Positions 50,162 to 59,069 of a DNA stretch of 64,000 nucleotides are shown in pieces. Source of the DNA: CAVPDE01 sp963702565 (GTDB lineage Bacteria; Desulfobacterota; DSM-4660; Desulfatiglandales; HGW-15); the NCBI GenBank assembly GCA_963702565.1, contig CAVPDE010000001.1:1-64000 (forward strand). The letters run 5' to 3'. Every line of letters begins with the position of its first letter. Positions within the stretch are counted from its first letter, which is position 1. A program made the position numbers and the translations under genes. Under the pieces are notes generated by a model. The model was given only the letters and a program-made list of their open reading frames with translations. It was not told the origin of the DNA and did no database searches.

Positions 50162-50935
50162 ATGATGAACAGGCAGCCGATCATTCAGGTGAAAGACCTT
50201 GTCGCGCGGTACGGAGAGGAGACGATTCTGGAAGGCGTCTCCTTTGAGGTTTACGAAGGAGAGATCTTTGTCATCCTCGGAGGAAGCGGGTGCGGCAAGA
50301 GCACACTTCTCAAGCACTTGATCGGGCTCATCCGGCCTTATCGAGGGCAGGTCATCGTTGACGGCGAGGATATCACGCATGCGGACTCTCAGGGCTATCA
50401 CCGCCTTTTGAGAAAAATCGGCATCCTCTACCAGGGCGGCGCCCTCTTCGGTTCCATGACGCTTGCCGAGAACGTCGCTCTCCCCATCATGGAATACACC
50501 GATCTCTCCTCGGACCTCGTGTCTGCTCTCGTTCGGATGAAGCTGAACCTCGTCCAGCTGGAAGGGTATGAAGACTACCTGCCGTCTGAGATCAGCGGCG
50601 GGATGAAAAAGCGGGCCGGCCTTGCCCGAGCCATGGCTCTCAACCCGAGAATCCTTTTCTTTGACGAGCCTTCGGCAGGACTCGATCCGGTCACTTCGGC
50701 AGGGCTGGACCGTCTTATCTTGCACTTGAACAAAAGTCTGGGAACCACCATGGTCATCGTCACCCATGAACTCCAAAGCATTCTCACCGTGGCTCAGAGG
50801 GTGATCATGCTGGATAAAGGAACCAAGGGAATTGTCGCGGAAGGGGATCCCGTCCACCTTCGCGAGACCAGCCGCAACCCTCTGGTCTGGCGGTTTTTCA
50901 ATCGCCAGCCCGAGGAGAGCGCACACCCGGCATAA
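50162..50935 (+). CDS. Mla-type lipid transporter ATP-binding protein
   Basis: The 257-aa ABC ATPase has Walker A GGSGCGKST (about 40-48), signature ISGGMKKRAGLARA (with methionine in place of the usual glutamine) and Walker B ILFFDEPSAGLDP, as in MlaF. It energises phospholipid transfer by the MlaE permease and MlaD ring. Two ATGs occur in tandem at 50162 and 50165; either is possible. It is 13 nt upstream of the MCE-domain gene. Confidence 0.93.
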   Translation: MMNRQPIIQVKDLVARYGEETILEGVSFEVYEGEIFVILGGSGCGKSTLLKHLIGLIRPYRGQVIVDGEDITHADSQGYHRLLRKIGILYQGGALFGSMTLAENVALPIMEYTDLSSDLVSALVRMKLNLVQLEGYEDYLPSEISGGMKKRAGLARAMALNPRILFFDEPSAGLDPVTSAGLDRLILHLNKSLGTTMVIVTHELQSILTVAQRVIMLDKGTKGIVAEGDPVHLRETSRNPLVWRFFNRQPEESAHPA

Positions 50936-50948
50936 AGGGGCATGATTC

Positions 50949-51935
50949 ATGGCTTCACAAAAAACCAAATTCGTCGTCGGCCTGTTTCTTGTTTGCGGGA
51001 TCGGGATCGCCCTTCTCGCTTTCATCTGGCTCGGGATGTCCCGATATTTCGAGAAAGGCCGGTTCTACGTCACCTACTTCAACGAATCCGTGCAAGGCCT
51101 GGACAAGGATTCCCCGGTCAAGTACAGGGGCGTGTCCGTGGGCCGCGTCCACAGCATCAGCGTGGCTCCGGACTCCAAGCTGGTGAAGGTGGTTCTGAAG
51201 ATCGAAACCGTAATGGGGCTCGATACGAACATGGTCGCCCAGTTGAGGTCCGTGGGCATCACCGGAAGCGTTTTCATCGAGCTCGATCAAAAAAAGCGGG
51301 ACGAGCCGGACCGCTCGCCTCCGCTCAGTTTCCCTTCCGAATACCCCATTGTCGCCTCCAAGCCGTCGGAGCTCGGGGAGATCCTGCGCGGCATTGACGA
51401 CATTCTGAACAAGATCAAGGCCGTCGACCTGGAAGGGATCTCTGCGAAAGTGAAGTCCAACCTGGATACCATTGAAACGGCGGTTCAGGAGGCCAATGTG
51501 AAAGGACTGTCCAGAAAGGTCGAGCGATCTCTGGATCAGCTCAATCAAATCCTGGACGGGCAGCAGTGGGACAAGATCATGGCCTCCACCCAGGAAACAA
51601 TTCGGGCAGCCAATGAATTCTTCGTGAGGGGCAATGCCACCTTGACTCATGCGGAAAACGCTTTCGCCCAAGCCCGGGGGATCATCGCCGACAAAGAGCA
51701 AGCCATCCGGGAGGCTCTGGAAAACATCAACAAGGTCATTGAGAAGAGCGCTTCTTTAACCACGGGAGCGGATGAAACCTTCTCCCACATGAGACAAAAC
51801 CTCCTGGTGTCGGCGCAGAACCTTGAAAGGGCCAGTGAAAACCTCAACCGGTTCCTGGAGGTTCTGGCCGATCAACCCTCCCAGCTCGTTTTCGGAGAGC
51901 CCTTGCCTCGCCGTGAGATGGACCCTGAATTCTGA
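50949..51935 (+). CDS. MCE-domain (MlaD) lipid transporter substrate-binding protein
   Basis: The 328-aa protein has one N-terminal transmembrane helix (about 7-28), a single MCE domain (about 38-115, YFNESVQGLDKDSPVKYRGVSVGRV) and a long helical C-terminal region (about 150-320). MCE rings form hydrophobic tunnels for lipids in the periplasm. The long helical tail is typical of non-enterobacterial MlaD and could form a tube reaching the outer membrane. It is in the permease-ATPase-MCE-lipoprotein order usual for such operons. Confidence 0.92.
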   Translation: MASQKTKFVVGLFLVCGIGIALLAFIWLGMSRYFEKGRFYVTYFNESVQGLDKDSPVKYRGVSVGRVHSISVAPDSKLVKVVLKIETVMGLDTNMVAQLRSVGITGSVFIELDQKKRDEPDRSPPLSFPSEYPIVASKPSELGEILRGIDDILNKIKAVDLEGISAKVKSNLDTIETAVQEANVKGLSRKVERSLDQLNQILDGQQWDKIMASTQETIRAANEFFVRGNATLTHAENAFAQARGIIADKEQAIREALENINKVIEKSASLTTGADETFSHMRQNLLVSAQNLERASENLNRFLEVLADQPSQLVFGEPLPRREMDPEF

Positions 51936-51950
51936 TCAAGGAGATTGACC

Positions 51951-52568
51951 ATGACCCGCACACAACGATCGCTCATCTTCCTGGTTCTCCTGTCCTGCTG
52001 CGCCTGTTCAAGCCTGAAACAGCCCGGCCAGAAGGTCGACTATTTCACCCTGGAATATGAGCCGCCCCAGGTTCAGGGGCTCACGGCGCTGCCTTTCGTC
52101 CTGAGGATAGAACGATTCAGTGTGTCACCCCTTTACAACACCCATCAGATCATCTACCGGGATCGGTCGTTCAGACGAGAAGCCTACCCTTACGAGAAGT
52201 GGCGTGCCGCTCCGGGCGAACTGGTCACCTATTACCTTTCGAGAGATTTCAAGCACGCCGGCCTGTTCAAAGCCGTGGCTCCCTACGAGAGCAGGGTCGA
52301 GCCTTCCCTGATCATGGAAGGATCTGTGGATGAGTTTTTCGAATGGGACTCGGAGGACGGATGGAAAGCCGTGCTGACCGTGAGCACGGTTCTTTTGTCT
52401 CACCCTCAGCCCGACCTGAGCAAACGGATTATTTTCCAGAAGACTTTTCATGCGGTGAAGCCTTGCAAGAAGAGAAACGTCGCAAGCCTTTCCGAAGCCA
52501 TGAGCGAGGCGATGGCCGAGGTTTCCGCTCAAGTGATCCGGGCGACCTATCAGCATCTGGTGAAGTGA
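51951..52568 (+). CDS. ABC-type transport auxiliary lipoprotein
   Basis: I start at ATG 51951 (205 aa) because AAGGAG lies 7 nt before it; the TTG two codons upstream is too close. The signal peptide ends in a Cys-rich lipobox region (LLSCCACSSLKQ). The rest follows the ABC_trans_aux/PqiC pattern: DYFTLEY near the start, RIERFSVSPLYNTHQIIYRD, then a W and RAAPGELVTYYLSR. These outer-membrane lipoproteins partner MCE transporters. No separate MlaC gene is seen in the operon. Confidence 0.88.
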   Translation: MTRTQRSLIFLVLLSCCACSSLKQPGQKVDYFTLEYEPPQVQGLTALPFVLRIERFSVSPLYNTHQIIYRDRSFRREAYPYEKWRAAPGELVTYYLSRDFKHAGLFKAVAPYESRVEPSLIMEGSVDEFFEWDSEDGWKAVLTVSTVLLSHPQPDLSKRIIFQKTFHAVKPCKKRNVASLSEAMSEAMAEVSAQVIRATYQHLVK

Positions 52569-52608
52569 AGCAAAGAGCATGGAGCTAAGAGCGAGGAGAT
52601 CACCCTTC

Positions 52609-53490
52609 ATGGAACCGGAACTTATAGAGATCAAGCAGGACCGGCCGGGGTTTGATCGCTTTATCGGATCGTGGTTGTGTCCGTTCGACAAAATCATGGT
52701 CATCGATGTCGGACCTTCCCGATCCTTGCCGAAACTCATCGCCGCCCTCACCGCCAGGGGTGTTCACCGAGTGGACTATGTTCTCCTCACCCACATCCAC
52801 ATGGATCACGCAGGAGGACTGGCGGAATTCCTCGATCACTTTCCCATGGCTCGCGCCGTGTGCCACAGCAAAGCGATCTCTCACCTCCTGGACCCCTCCA
52901 AGCTCTGGCTGGGGAGTCAAAAGACCCTGGGAGATCTGGCGGAGGCCTATGGCCCCATCAAGCCGGTCAAAAGAGAACGCCTCATTCCGCACACCGAAGC
53001 GCAGGCCGAAGGCATCGACCTCATCGAGACTCCCGGCCATGCGGTTCACCATCTCAGTTACATTGTCAGGGGAAACCTCTTTGCAGGCGAGGCGGGCGGC
53101 ATTTACGTCAGAGGGGAAGGCTGGGAGTATCTGCGACCCGCGACCCCTCCTGTCTTCTTTCTGAAGCAATTTCTTGAAAGCATGGATCGCCTCCTGAACG
53201 CGAGGGATCTGACCATGTGCTACGCGCATTTCGGCAGAGCGGACAGTTCGCACCACATGCTACAAAGAGCACGGGCGCAACTCCTTTTCTGGGAGCGGAT
53301 CATCCGGGAAGAGATGGCCAAGGGCGATCCGCTTCTGATGGAACGATGCATGGCTAAGCTCCTGGGTGAAGACCAGGAGCTCACCGCTTTTCAAGCCATG
53401 TCTTCTGCGGACCAAGACAGAGAAAGATTCTTCATGGGAAATTCGATCAACGGTTACCTGGGGTTTCTCCAGGAAAACCCTAATCCATGA
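52609..53490 (+). CDS. MBL-fold metallo-hydrolase
   Basis: The start is placed at ATG 52609 (293 aa), with GAGGAG 9 nt upstream; an ATG 30 nt earlier has no ribosome binding site. The metal motif is THIHMDHAGG (about residues 63-72), with further ligands in TPGHAVHHLSY and CYAHFGR. The fold binds two zinc or iron ions and hydrolyses varied esters and thioesters; the substrate cannot be named. It follows the Mla operon by 40 nt and may be co-transcribed. Confidence 0.88.
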   Translation: MEPELIEIKQDRPGFDRFIGSWLCPFDKIMVIDVGPSRSLPKLIAALTARGVHRVDYVLLTHIHMDHAGGLAEFLDHFPMARAVCHSKAISHLLDPSKLWLGSQKTLGDLAEAYGPIKPVKRERLIPHTEAQAEGIDLIETPGHAVHHLSYIVRGNLFAGEAGGIYVRGEGWEYLRPATPPVFFLKQFLESMDRLLNARDLTMCYAHFGRADSSHHMLQRARAQLLFWERIIREEMAKGDPLLMERCMAKLLGEDQELTAFQAMSSADQDRERFFMGNSINGYLGFLQENPNP

Positions 53491-53542
53491 GAAGCCTCCC
53501 CGTCATCACCGGGCCCCAGGCGCCGCCTGGCGGTTCCGGGGA

Positions 53543-54226
53543 TCACGCCACTTTCTGCAGAAGGCCTCTTGCCCGGTCCCGCAGCTTTCTGACGGTTCTT
53601 TCCGCCAAGCTTCGGTTCTGATACCGGCGCAGGTCTTCAGGGTCTACGGCCTCCGGGCAGTGCCTGAGCTGGAGCTTGATGACCGCGTGGCGGTCATCGA
53701 CGAGAAACCTTCTGTAAATCAGACGGGCCGGGAAAAATCTGAACTCCCGTTCCAGAATAGCCGCAGACCAGTCGATAAGGTAAGGGCTTCCGTCTTCCCC
53801 CACCAGGACATTGGCCGCTCTCTTGAGATCGCAGTGACACAGGCCTCTTCGGTGAACCCGCTCTACAAGGTCGCGCAAGGTTTCAAAGAATTGGACCGGA
53901 AGTCTCTCCGTCTTCTCAAGTCCTTCGATGCTCCTGCCCTGGATTTCCTCAAGGACCAGCGCAAGGCCTCCCACAACGCCATAAAGCGCAGGCACGCCCT
54001 TCAGTCCCTTGAGCCTCCGGTAGGCTTTCTTTTCTCTCCAGATCAGGAAGCGGCCGATGAGATTTCTGAACACCCGGCCATTGACGCTGAAATCCTTGAC
54101 GACCGCTCGGGCATCGCCTTCTTCGATCCGGTACAGAGCCGGCCTTGTGGAAGACGGCTTCCGGAGGGTGGCAGTTTTGTTTTCTGTAAGATCCAGGAGT
54201 GTTAGGGACTCAACCTTGAGATTCAT
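53543..54226 (-). CDS. RIO/lipopolysaccharide-kinase-like protein kinase
   Basis: The 227-aa product has a small kinase fold: an ATP-site lysine in ARAVVKDF, the catalytic loop HCDLKRAANVLV, and a DFG-like IDWSAA. This pattern is common to RIO, Kdo and other small-molecule kinases. It overlaps hypB by 17 nt at its start and is transcribed with it. Link to hydrogenase maturation is not established; it may phosphorylate lipid A core sugars or a protein. Confidence 0.75.
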   Translation of the reverse strand: MNLKVESLTLLDLTENKTATLRKPSSTRPALYRIEEGDARAVVKDFSVNGRVFRNLIGRFLIWREKKAYRRLKGLKGVPALYGVVGGLALVLEEIQGRSIEGLEKTERLPVQFFETLRDLVERVHRRGLCHCDLKRAANVLVGEDGSPYLIDWSAAILEREFRFFPARLIYRRFLVDDRHAVIKLQLRHCPEAVDPEDLRRYQNRSLAERTVRKLRDRARGLLQKVA

Positions 54227-54890
54227 TCTTGAAGGCCTGCGACTTCTCCTTTACCCTTTCCTGCAACCACCGACACCAGTTTCCCAACCCCTCTCCGGTC
54301 TTGCAGGAGATCTGAAAGATGACCAGGTCCGGATTGATGTTCAAGGAGTCCTTCATGATCTTCTCCACGCTGCAATCCACATAGGGGAGGAGATCGATCT
54401 TGTTGATCAGGAGCACCTTGGACTCGTGGAACATGAGAGGGTACTTGGACGGCTTGTCATCCCCTTCCGCAACGCTCAGAATCATCACCTTGAAGTCCTC
54501 CCCCACTTTGAATTCCGCGGGGCAGACCAGGTTTCCGACGTTCTCGACCACCAGAAGATCCAATCGGTTGAAATCGAACTCAGGAAAAGTCTCCCGGATC
54601 ATGTTCCCGTCCAGGTGGCATGCCCCTCCCGTGTTGATCTGCACCGCGGGAACGCCCTTTCGGGCAATCCTTTCTGCATCGCTCGTGGACTGAATGTCTC
54701 CTTCGATCACACCGATGCGAAGGTCCTTTTTCAGGGCATCAATGGTTTTTTCCAGGAGGCTCGTTTTTCCGGCACCCGGGGAGCTCATGAGATTGATGAC
54801 CAGAAGATGATGCTGCTGAAACAGCGCCTTGTTCTGTTCAGCGATCCGCTCGTTCGCTTCCAGGATATTCCTCACTACAGAAACTTTCAT
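54210..54890 (-). CDS. hypB: Hydrogenase nickel incorporation GTPase
   Basis: Start at ATG 54890 after GGAGGGA (226 aa). It is a G3E-family GTPase: Walker A SSPGAGKTSL, VIEGDIQSTSDAERI, a metal-binding Cys-His pair in TGGACHLD, VENVGNLVCPAEF and NKIDLLPY. HypB delivers nickel to [NiFe] hydrogenase precursors with HypA. The N-terminal histidine-rich or CXXCGC nickel-storage part is missing. It lies downstream of hypA; no hydrogenase structural gene is in the window. Confidence 0.95.
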   Translation of the reverse strand: MKVSVVRNILEANERIAEQNKALFQQHHLLVINLMSSPGAGKTSLLEKTIDALKKDLRIGVIEGDIQSTSDAERIARKGVPAVQINTGGACHLDGNMIRETFPEFDFNRLDLLVVENVGNLVCPAEFKVGEDFKVMILSVAEGDDKPSKYPLMFHESKVLLINKIDLLPYVDCSVEKIMKDSLNINPDLVIFQISCKTGEGLGNWCRWLQERVKEKSQAFKNESQG

Positions 54891-55024
54891 TAAATCCCTC
54901 CACCAAATCGTTGACAGCTTGCCCGCCCTCCAGAGGCGAGTAACCCTCTGGCGGGTCACCGTCACTGTTGACCGCGCACCGTTTACTGATCTGACTGGCT
55001 TCTTCTTCTGTCTTCTCTCTTTTC

Positions 55025-55366
55025 TCACTCCACCTCCATCTCGACGATGGATAACTCCTGGCCTTCGATCGTTTCAATCGCTGTGCTGGCGCAGGTCGGG
55101 CAGACAAAGACAAAGTCCTTGATATCGAAGGCCTCGTCACACTGGGCGCAGTACCCTTTGAGGGCAATCCGGTCCATCAGGAGTTTAGCCCCTTCGAGAG
55201 GAGTCCCCTGGATGATAATTTCAAAACAGAAGGACAAAGACTCCGGCACAATAGCGGACATCTCTCCGATGCTCAAACGCACAGAGCGGAGCGTCGTAGC
55301 CCCATGCTTTGACATCTCCTCCTGGAGAATGCTGACCAGACTCTGCGCAATAGACATTTCATGCAT
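55025..55366 (-). CDS. hypA: Hydrogenase maturation nickel metallochaperone
   Basis: The 113-aa product has the N-terminal nickel-binding MHEMSIAQ (His2) and a zinc site of two Cys pairs (C73/C76 and C89/C92). It hands nickel to HypB and the hydrogenase large subunit. It starts the small hypA-hypB-kinase operon on the minus strand, followed by hypB after 134 nt that look degenerate and repeat-like. Confidence 0.95.
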   Translation of the reverse strand: MHEMSIAQSLVSILQEEMSKHGATTLRSVRLSIGEMSAIVPESLSFCFEIIIQGTPLEGAKLLMDRIALKGYCAQCDEAFDIKDFVFVCPTCASTAIETIEGQELSIVEMEVE

Positions 55367-55377
55367 ATTTAGGCACT

Positions 55378-55510
55378 CAACACCTTGGAGTAACGGAGCA
55401 TTGGAGTCCTGGAGTGTTGGAGTATTGGAGTTATGGAGTGCTGCGATAACTCCTTTTTAGCGGCCTCCTTTTCATTTCTCCATTACTCCAGTACTCCAAC
55501 ACTCCATTCT
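55378..55510. repeat. Intergenic quasi-palindrome of GGAGT/ACTCC words
   Basis: The left part repeats TTGGAGTAACGGAGCATTGGAG; the right part is ATTACTCCAGTACTCCAACACTCC. It belongs to the same word family as 3313-3411. A second run of words (CTGTCTTCTGTCTACTGTCTTCTG) at 55560-55622 completes the 280-nt gap between hypA and the DUF2333 gene. Confidence 0.6.
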
Positions 55511-55647
55511 TGATTTCGTCCACCTTCACGCTTTTTTTCGTGCTTTCCTTATTTCGTGTTTTCGTGGTTGCTGTTTTGCCTTTTCATCCTGTCTTCTGTC
55601 TACTGTCTTCTGTATTCTTACAATTTTGACACTTTAGGCACTTCTTC

Positions 55648-56604
55648 TCACCCTTGCGTCAACGCCACGGTCAGGGAATTCATCTTCTGCCTGGCATCAT
55701 TGAAGATGCCTGAGAGATTCAAGGAATGGTTTGCGAAAATGCTGTCCGGGTCCCCGTTGAAAACGATCAGGGGCTCGAAATGGCATCGGCCGAGAATCTC
55801 CAGGATCTTGTCCACGAGGGTCACGGAGTTCTTGTCCATGAGAACTTCGTGGAAGTCCACCCGAATCGCCCGGAAGGACTCATGCAGTGCATACGCCACA
55901 CCCTGGGCGTAGTAAAAGTTGTCATCGATCTGGCGCCATGGAATATCGATGTCCACGCTTGGAGCCGGCGATGCCTTATCCTTTTGCTCCTCGATGCTTA
56001 GAGTGGATTTCATATCTCGTGGTGCATTGATCAACCGGGTGTTCACTCCGCCCATAAGGGACAGATATTGGTTGAGGAGTTCTGTCAGGTTGTCGGCCCT
56101 GGCATAGAAATGCGACTTCCCTGCCGCGAGATTCTGGCTGTAGGTCTCCAGCTGCGTGAGGGCCGATTTCCATTTGCTTTCCGCAGAAGGGAACCACCAC
56201 TTGAAGGGGTCATTGGACAGGTTCGTGAAAGCGGCTTCCGCGCTCGGATCCAGCCGGTCTGTGGTTCGCATGCGAGAGAGGTTGTCCCTCACCACCCTCA
56301 CATTGTAGCGGACCACCTCGAGCACACCCAACTGAAAATTGGGCATGTTGTCCAGAAAAGCCGTGGGCCAGAACAGATCGTTGGGCAGCCAGTTGTCAGC
56401 CATCTCCTTGACCAGGATCTCATTGACCTTGATGAAGTGAGCTCCCTTGACCTTCTTGTCCAGCCCCTCTAAGGTTTGATACTGGGGCTTTCTGGAGTTG
56501 ATCACCATGACCACCACACAGAAAACGACAAGGAGGAGGAGCACCAAAACTCCGATGCGGCCGCGTCCTCTCATGTGAGATTCATCCTGTTTCATTTCTT
56601 GCAT
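55648..56604 (-). CDS. DUF2333 membrane-anchored protein
   Basis: The 318-aa protein has a basic N-terminus, one transmembrane helix (about 17-35) and a mostly helical extracytoplasmic domain typical of DUF2333 (NWLPNDLFWPTAFLDNMPNFQLG, IPWRQIDDNFYYAQGV). The family is widespread in proteobacteria and has no known function. Start: ATG 56604 after AAGGAG. It is divergent from the response regulator. Confidence 0.85.
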   Translation of the reverse strand: MQEMKQDESHMRGRGRIGVLVLLLLVVFCVVVMVINSRKPQYQTLEGLDKKVKGAHFIKVNEILVKEMADNWLPNDLFWPTAFLDNMPNFQLGVLEVVRYNVRVVRDNLSRMRTTDRLDPSAEAAFTNLSNDPFKWWFPSAESKWKSALTQLETYSQNLAAGKSHFYARADNLTELLNQYLSLMGGVNTRLINAPRDMKSTLSIEEQKDKASPAPSVDIDIPWRQIDDNFYYAQGVAYALHESFRAIRVDFHEVLMDKNSVTLVDKILEILGRCHFEPLIVFNGDPDSIFANHSLNLSGIFNDARQKMNSLTVALTQG

Positions 56605-56803
56605 TTCTCATCTCCTTCGGCTTTCGTTCAAAAAAGAGGGGGATCTCCTGCCGGTGCAAGGATCGTCGATGCAATCATACGGGCAAGCTCAAAGCATTGT
56701 CAACCCGAGATTCCGCAGACTTACGGCCTGAAAAAGATTGACACCACCCCCTCTTTATCCTAGTTTTGATGGCTGGCCTTCTCATTTCATCGGAGGTTTG
56801 AAA

Positions 56804-57289
56804 ATGGCTGAGAATCTTCTGAAAGGCAAAACCGTTCTGATCGTGGATGATGAGCGTGACATCCTTGAAACTCTCGAAGATCTGCTTCCCATGTGCGAGG
56901 TGGTGAAAGCTTCTACCTTTGAAGAGGGCAAGCTGGCGCTGGAAACCCAGGCTTTGGACATAGCGGTTCTGGATATCATGGGCGTGGATGGCTACAAGCT
57001 GCTCGATATTGCACGAAATAGAAAAGTGGTCCCTGTGATGCTCACCGCTCACGCTTTGAGCCCTGACCACACGATCAGTTCCTACAGGAGGGGAGCCGCC
57101 CTCTATGTGCCTAAGGACAAGATTGCAAACATCCCAGAGTATCTCAATGACGTGTTGCAGGCGATCAAGGCAGGGAAAAGCACCTGGTGGCGTTGGCTTG
57201 ATAAATTCGAGTCCTATTACAACAAGAAATTCGAGGCGAAATGGAAGGACAAGGACGAGGAATTCTGGCGTTCTTTCCCTTACACTTGA
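56804..57289 (+). CDS. Single-domain response regulator
   Basis: The 161-aa protein starts at ATG 56804 after CGGAGGT. The receiver domain (about 8-125) keeps the acidic pair D15-D16, the phospho-acceptor D57 in VLDIMG, Thr in MLTAHA and Lys in VPKDKI. A 35-residue basic and aromatic tail (STWWRWLDKFESYYNKKFEAKW) follows and there is no DNA-binding or enzymatic output domain. No histidine kinase is encoded nearby. Confidence 0.88.
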   Translation: MAENLLKGKTVLIVDDERDILETLEDLLPMCEVVKASTFEEGKLALETQALDIAVLDIMGVDGYKLLDIARNRKVVPVMLTAHALSPDHTISSYRRGAALYVPKDKIANIPEYLNDVLQAIKAGKSTWWRWLDKFESYYNKKFEAKWKDKDEEFWRSFPYT

Positions 57290-57471
57290 GCCTCTGCTCC
57301 TTTCCGATCTTCAGACCGCTCGATTAGGCCAGGCCCCGAAAAAGGCTTTTTTTGAATTTCTTTAGATATTTCAACTATTCTCTTGCTTCCCCTAATGTTG
57401 TGTTCTAGGTTTCCTTGCGAAGGGCTCAACCTTCCTAGGGCTATCCCAAGACAAAGAGATCTGTTGTCGAT

Positions 57472-57564
57472 ATGCGCCATCCTTACCGAGCCACAACGAA
57501 TTACTTGGCCCTCTTGATCGGATTCCTCGGGATCGCCGCCTTGATCGTTCTGCTGATGCTCTGA
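57472..57564 (+). CDS. Possible 30-aa membrane peptide
   Basis: ATG 57472 opens a frame with a basic N-terminus (MRHPYRATTNY) and one hydrophobic helix (LIGFLGIAALIVLLML) up to TGA. This is the layout of small single-pass membrane proteins. The ribosome binding site is weak (AGAG at 16 nt), so the call is tentative. Confidence 0.35.
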   Translation: MRHPYRATTNYLALLIGFLGIAALIVLLML

Positions 57565-58178
57565 ACTCGTCCTCAAAGCCTCGCCCTGTTCTGTTCGGAG
57601 GCCATCCTAGCTTCTCTCAAATAGACTTCTAATACCGGCCCTAACTGCATAGTAGACTGTGCAAAGGCGCACAATTCTAAGTGCATTCTTAAGGCTGCAT
57701 GTTTGATGTTATGGGCAAGCGTTTGCATTCCCTCCGCTTCTCATGAGACACAACTCCAGCATCCCCTTAGGGAAAAAGGGTTGGTAGTTTCTTACCCATG
57801 TTTGCTCCAACACGCTGCACGTGCTGGCGTGTAAATTGCAGATTATTTGGATTAAACCTTTCGCGTAACCTACTGAGAGAGCTAAGAGAAGAAATTCTTT
57901 CGGCAAGAACAGCGTAGCTTCCAACCGTCAAAAAAACCTCAAGCGCTTTCGAATTTCTTTAAAAGGTAGAACGCCCTTTGGGTGGTGCTCGTATTGAATT
58001 TGCTTTGAGCGGTTTAGTCTATTGAAGCCTCCTGCACTACCGGAGGACCATGACGGCTCACAATGAAAGATCGTCGGCCGACGGGCCAGTGAGGACCGAA
58101 AAGTGGAGAACCGCAAGGGACTGGTTTCCGGAAAGCGACAATTAGATCTTTAATTTCACTGGAAAAGGAGGATTCATC
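57565..58178. other. Gap before the caspase operon, no supported gene
   Basis: About 610 nt are without a convincing coding frame on either strand. Frames on the minus strand are short and lack start signals. The promoter of the caspase operon should be within this stretch, but no clear -35/-10 or -24/-12 site was recognised. Confidence 0.5.
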
Positions 58179-59015
58179 ATGGCGACAGGAATGGCATTGA
58201 CACTTGGACTTAATTCGGTGAATCCGAAGCATTACGGAGGCTGGTCTGGAGAGCTGAGTGCCTGCGAGGCGGATGCTGAGGATATGGCCAGCATCGCCAA
58301 AGGGAATAAATTTAAAGTGACCATCCTAATGACCAAAGCGGCAACTCGTGCACGGATGGTGGCCGAAATCACAAAGGCAGCGCGTACGCTGAAATCCGGG
58401 GACATCTTCATGCTGAGTTATTCGGGGCACGGGGGCCAGCTGCCGGATATCAACGACGACGAGCCCGATGCAGAAGACGAGACATGGTGCCTCTATGACG
58501 GGGAATTTGTGGACGATGAACTCTATGTGCTGTGGAGGAAATTCGCTCCGGGGGTCCGGATCTTGATGTTCTCCGACAGTTGCCACAGCGGCACGGTTGC
58601 CAAACTCGCCTATTACCAAGGGACCGTAAGCCTACGAGCTGGGGCCGTCGGCCCGAAGGAAGTGAAATACCGGGCCATGCCGCCCGATGTGGCCCTCCGC
58701 ACCTACCGGAAGAACAAAGCCTTTTACGACAGGATTTTGAAAGCAAAAGTCCCCAAAGAAAAGCAGCCGACCGTCAAAGCGAGTATCCTGCTCATCTCAG
58801 GCTGCCAGGACAACCAGCTTTCGTCCGATGGGAATTTCAACGGGCTCTTTACGGCTCAACTCCTCAAGGTATGGAAGAACGGGTCCTTCAAAGGGAACTA
58901 CAAAACCTTCTACAAGGAGATCCTCAAGCGGATGCCTCCCGACCAAACACCGAACTACTTCTGGGTAGGAGCCCCCAATCCCAAGTTCGAAAGCCAGAGG
59001 CCCTTCACGGTTTAA
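58179..59015 (+). CDS. Caspase-like cysteine protease (peptidase C14 family)
   Basis: The 278-aa protein starts at an ATG after AAGGAGG. It shows the caspase fold: LTLGLNSVNPKHYGGW with the first strand, ACEADAEDM, the catalytic His in SYSGHGGQ (about residue 88) and the catalytic Cys in FSDSCHSG (about residue 134). An insertion follows, then SGCQDNQLSSDGNFNGLFT near the end. Acidic residues in DDEPDAEDETW suggest the basic-specific cleavage (after Arg or Lys) of orthocaspases. There is no signal peptide, so it acts in the cytoplasm. It is first in an operon of a PHP-type hydrolase and three small proteins, an arrangement that recalls NTP-dependent conflict systems. Confidence 0.9.
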   Translation: MATGMALTLGLNSVNPKHYGGWSGELSACEADAEDMASIAKGNKFKVTILMTKAATRARMVAEITKAARTLKSGDIFMLSYSGHGGQLPDINDDEPDAEDETWCLYDGEFVDDELYVLWRKFAPGVRILMFSDSCHSGTVAKLAYYQGTVSLRAGAVGPKEVKYRAMPPDVALRTYRKNKAFYDRILKAKVPKEKQPTVKASILLISGCQDNQLSSDGNFNGLFTAQLLKVWKNGSFKGNYKTFYKEILKRMPPDQTPNYFWVGAPNPKFESQRPFTV

Positions 59016-59069
59016 ACGGATTTCCGGGTCCGACGCGTTGGCCATGAGCAGAGAGAAGGAGGATGAGCA

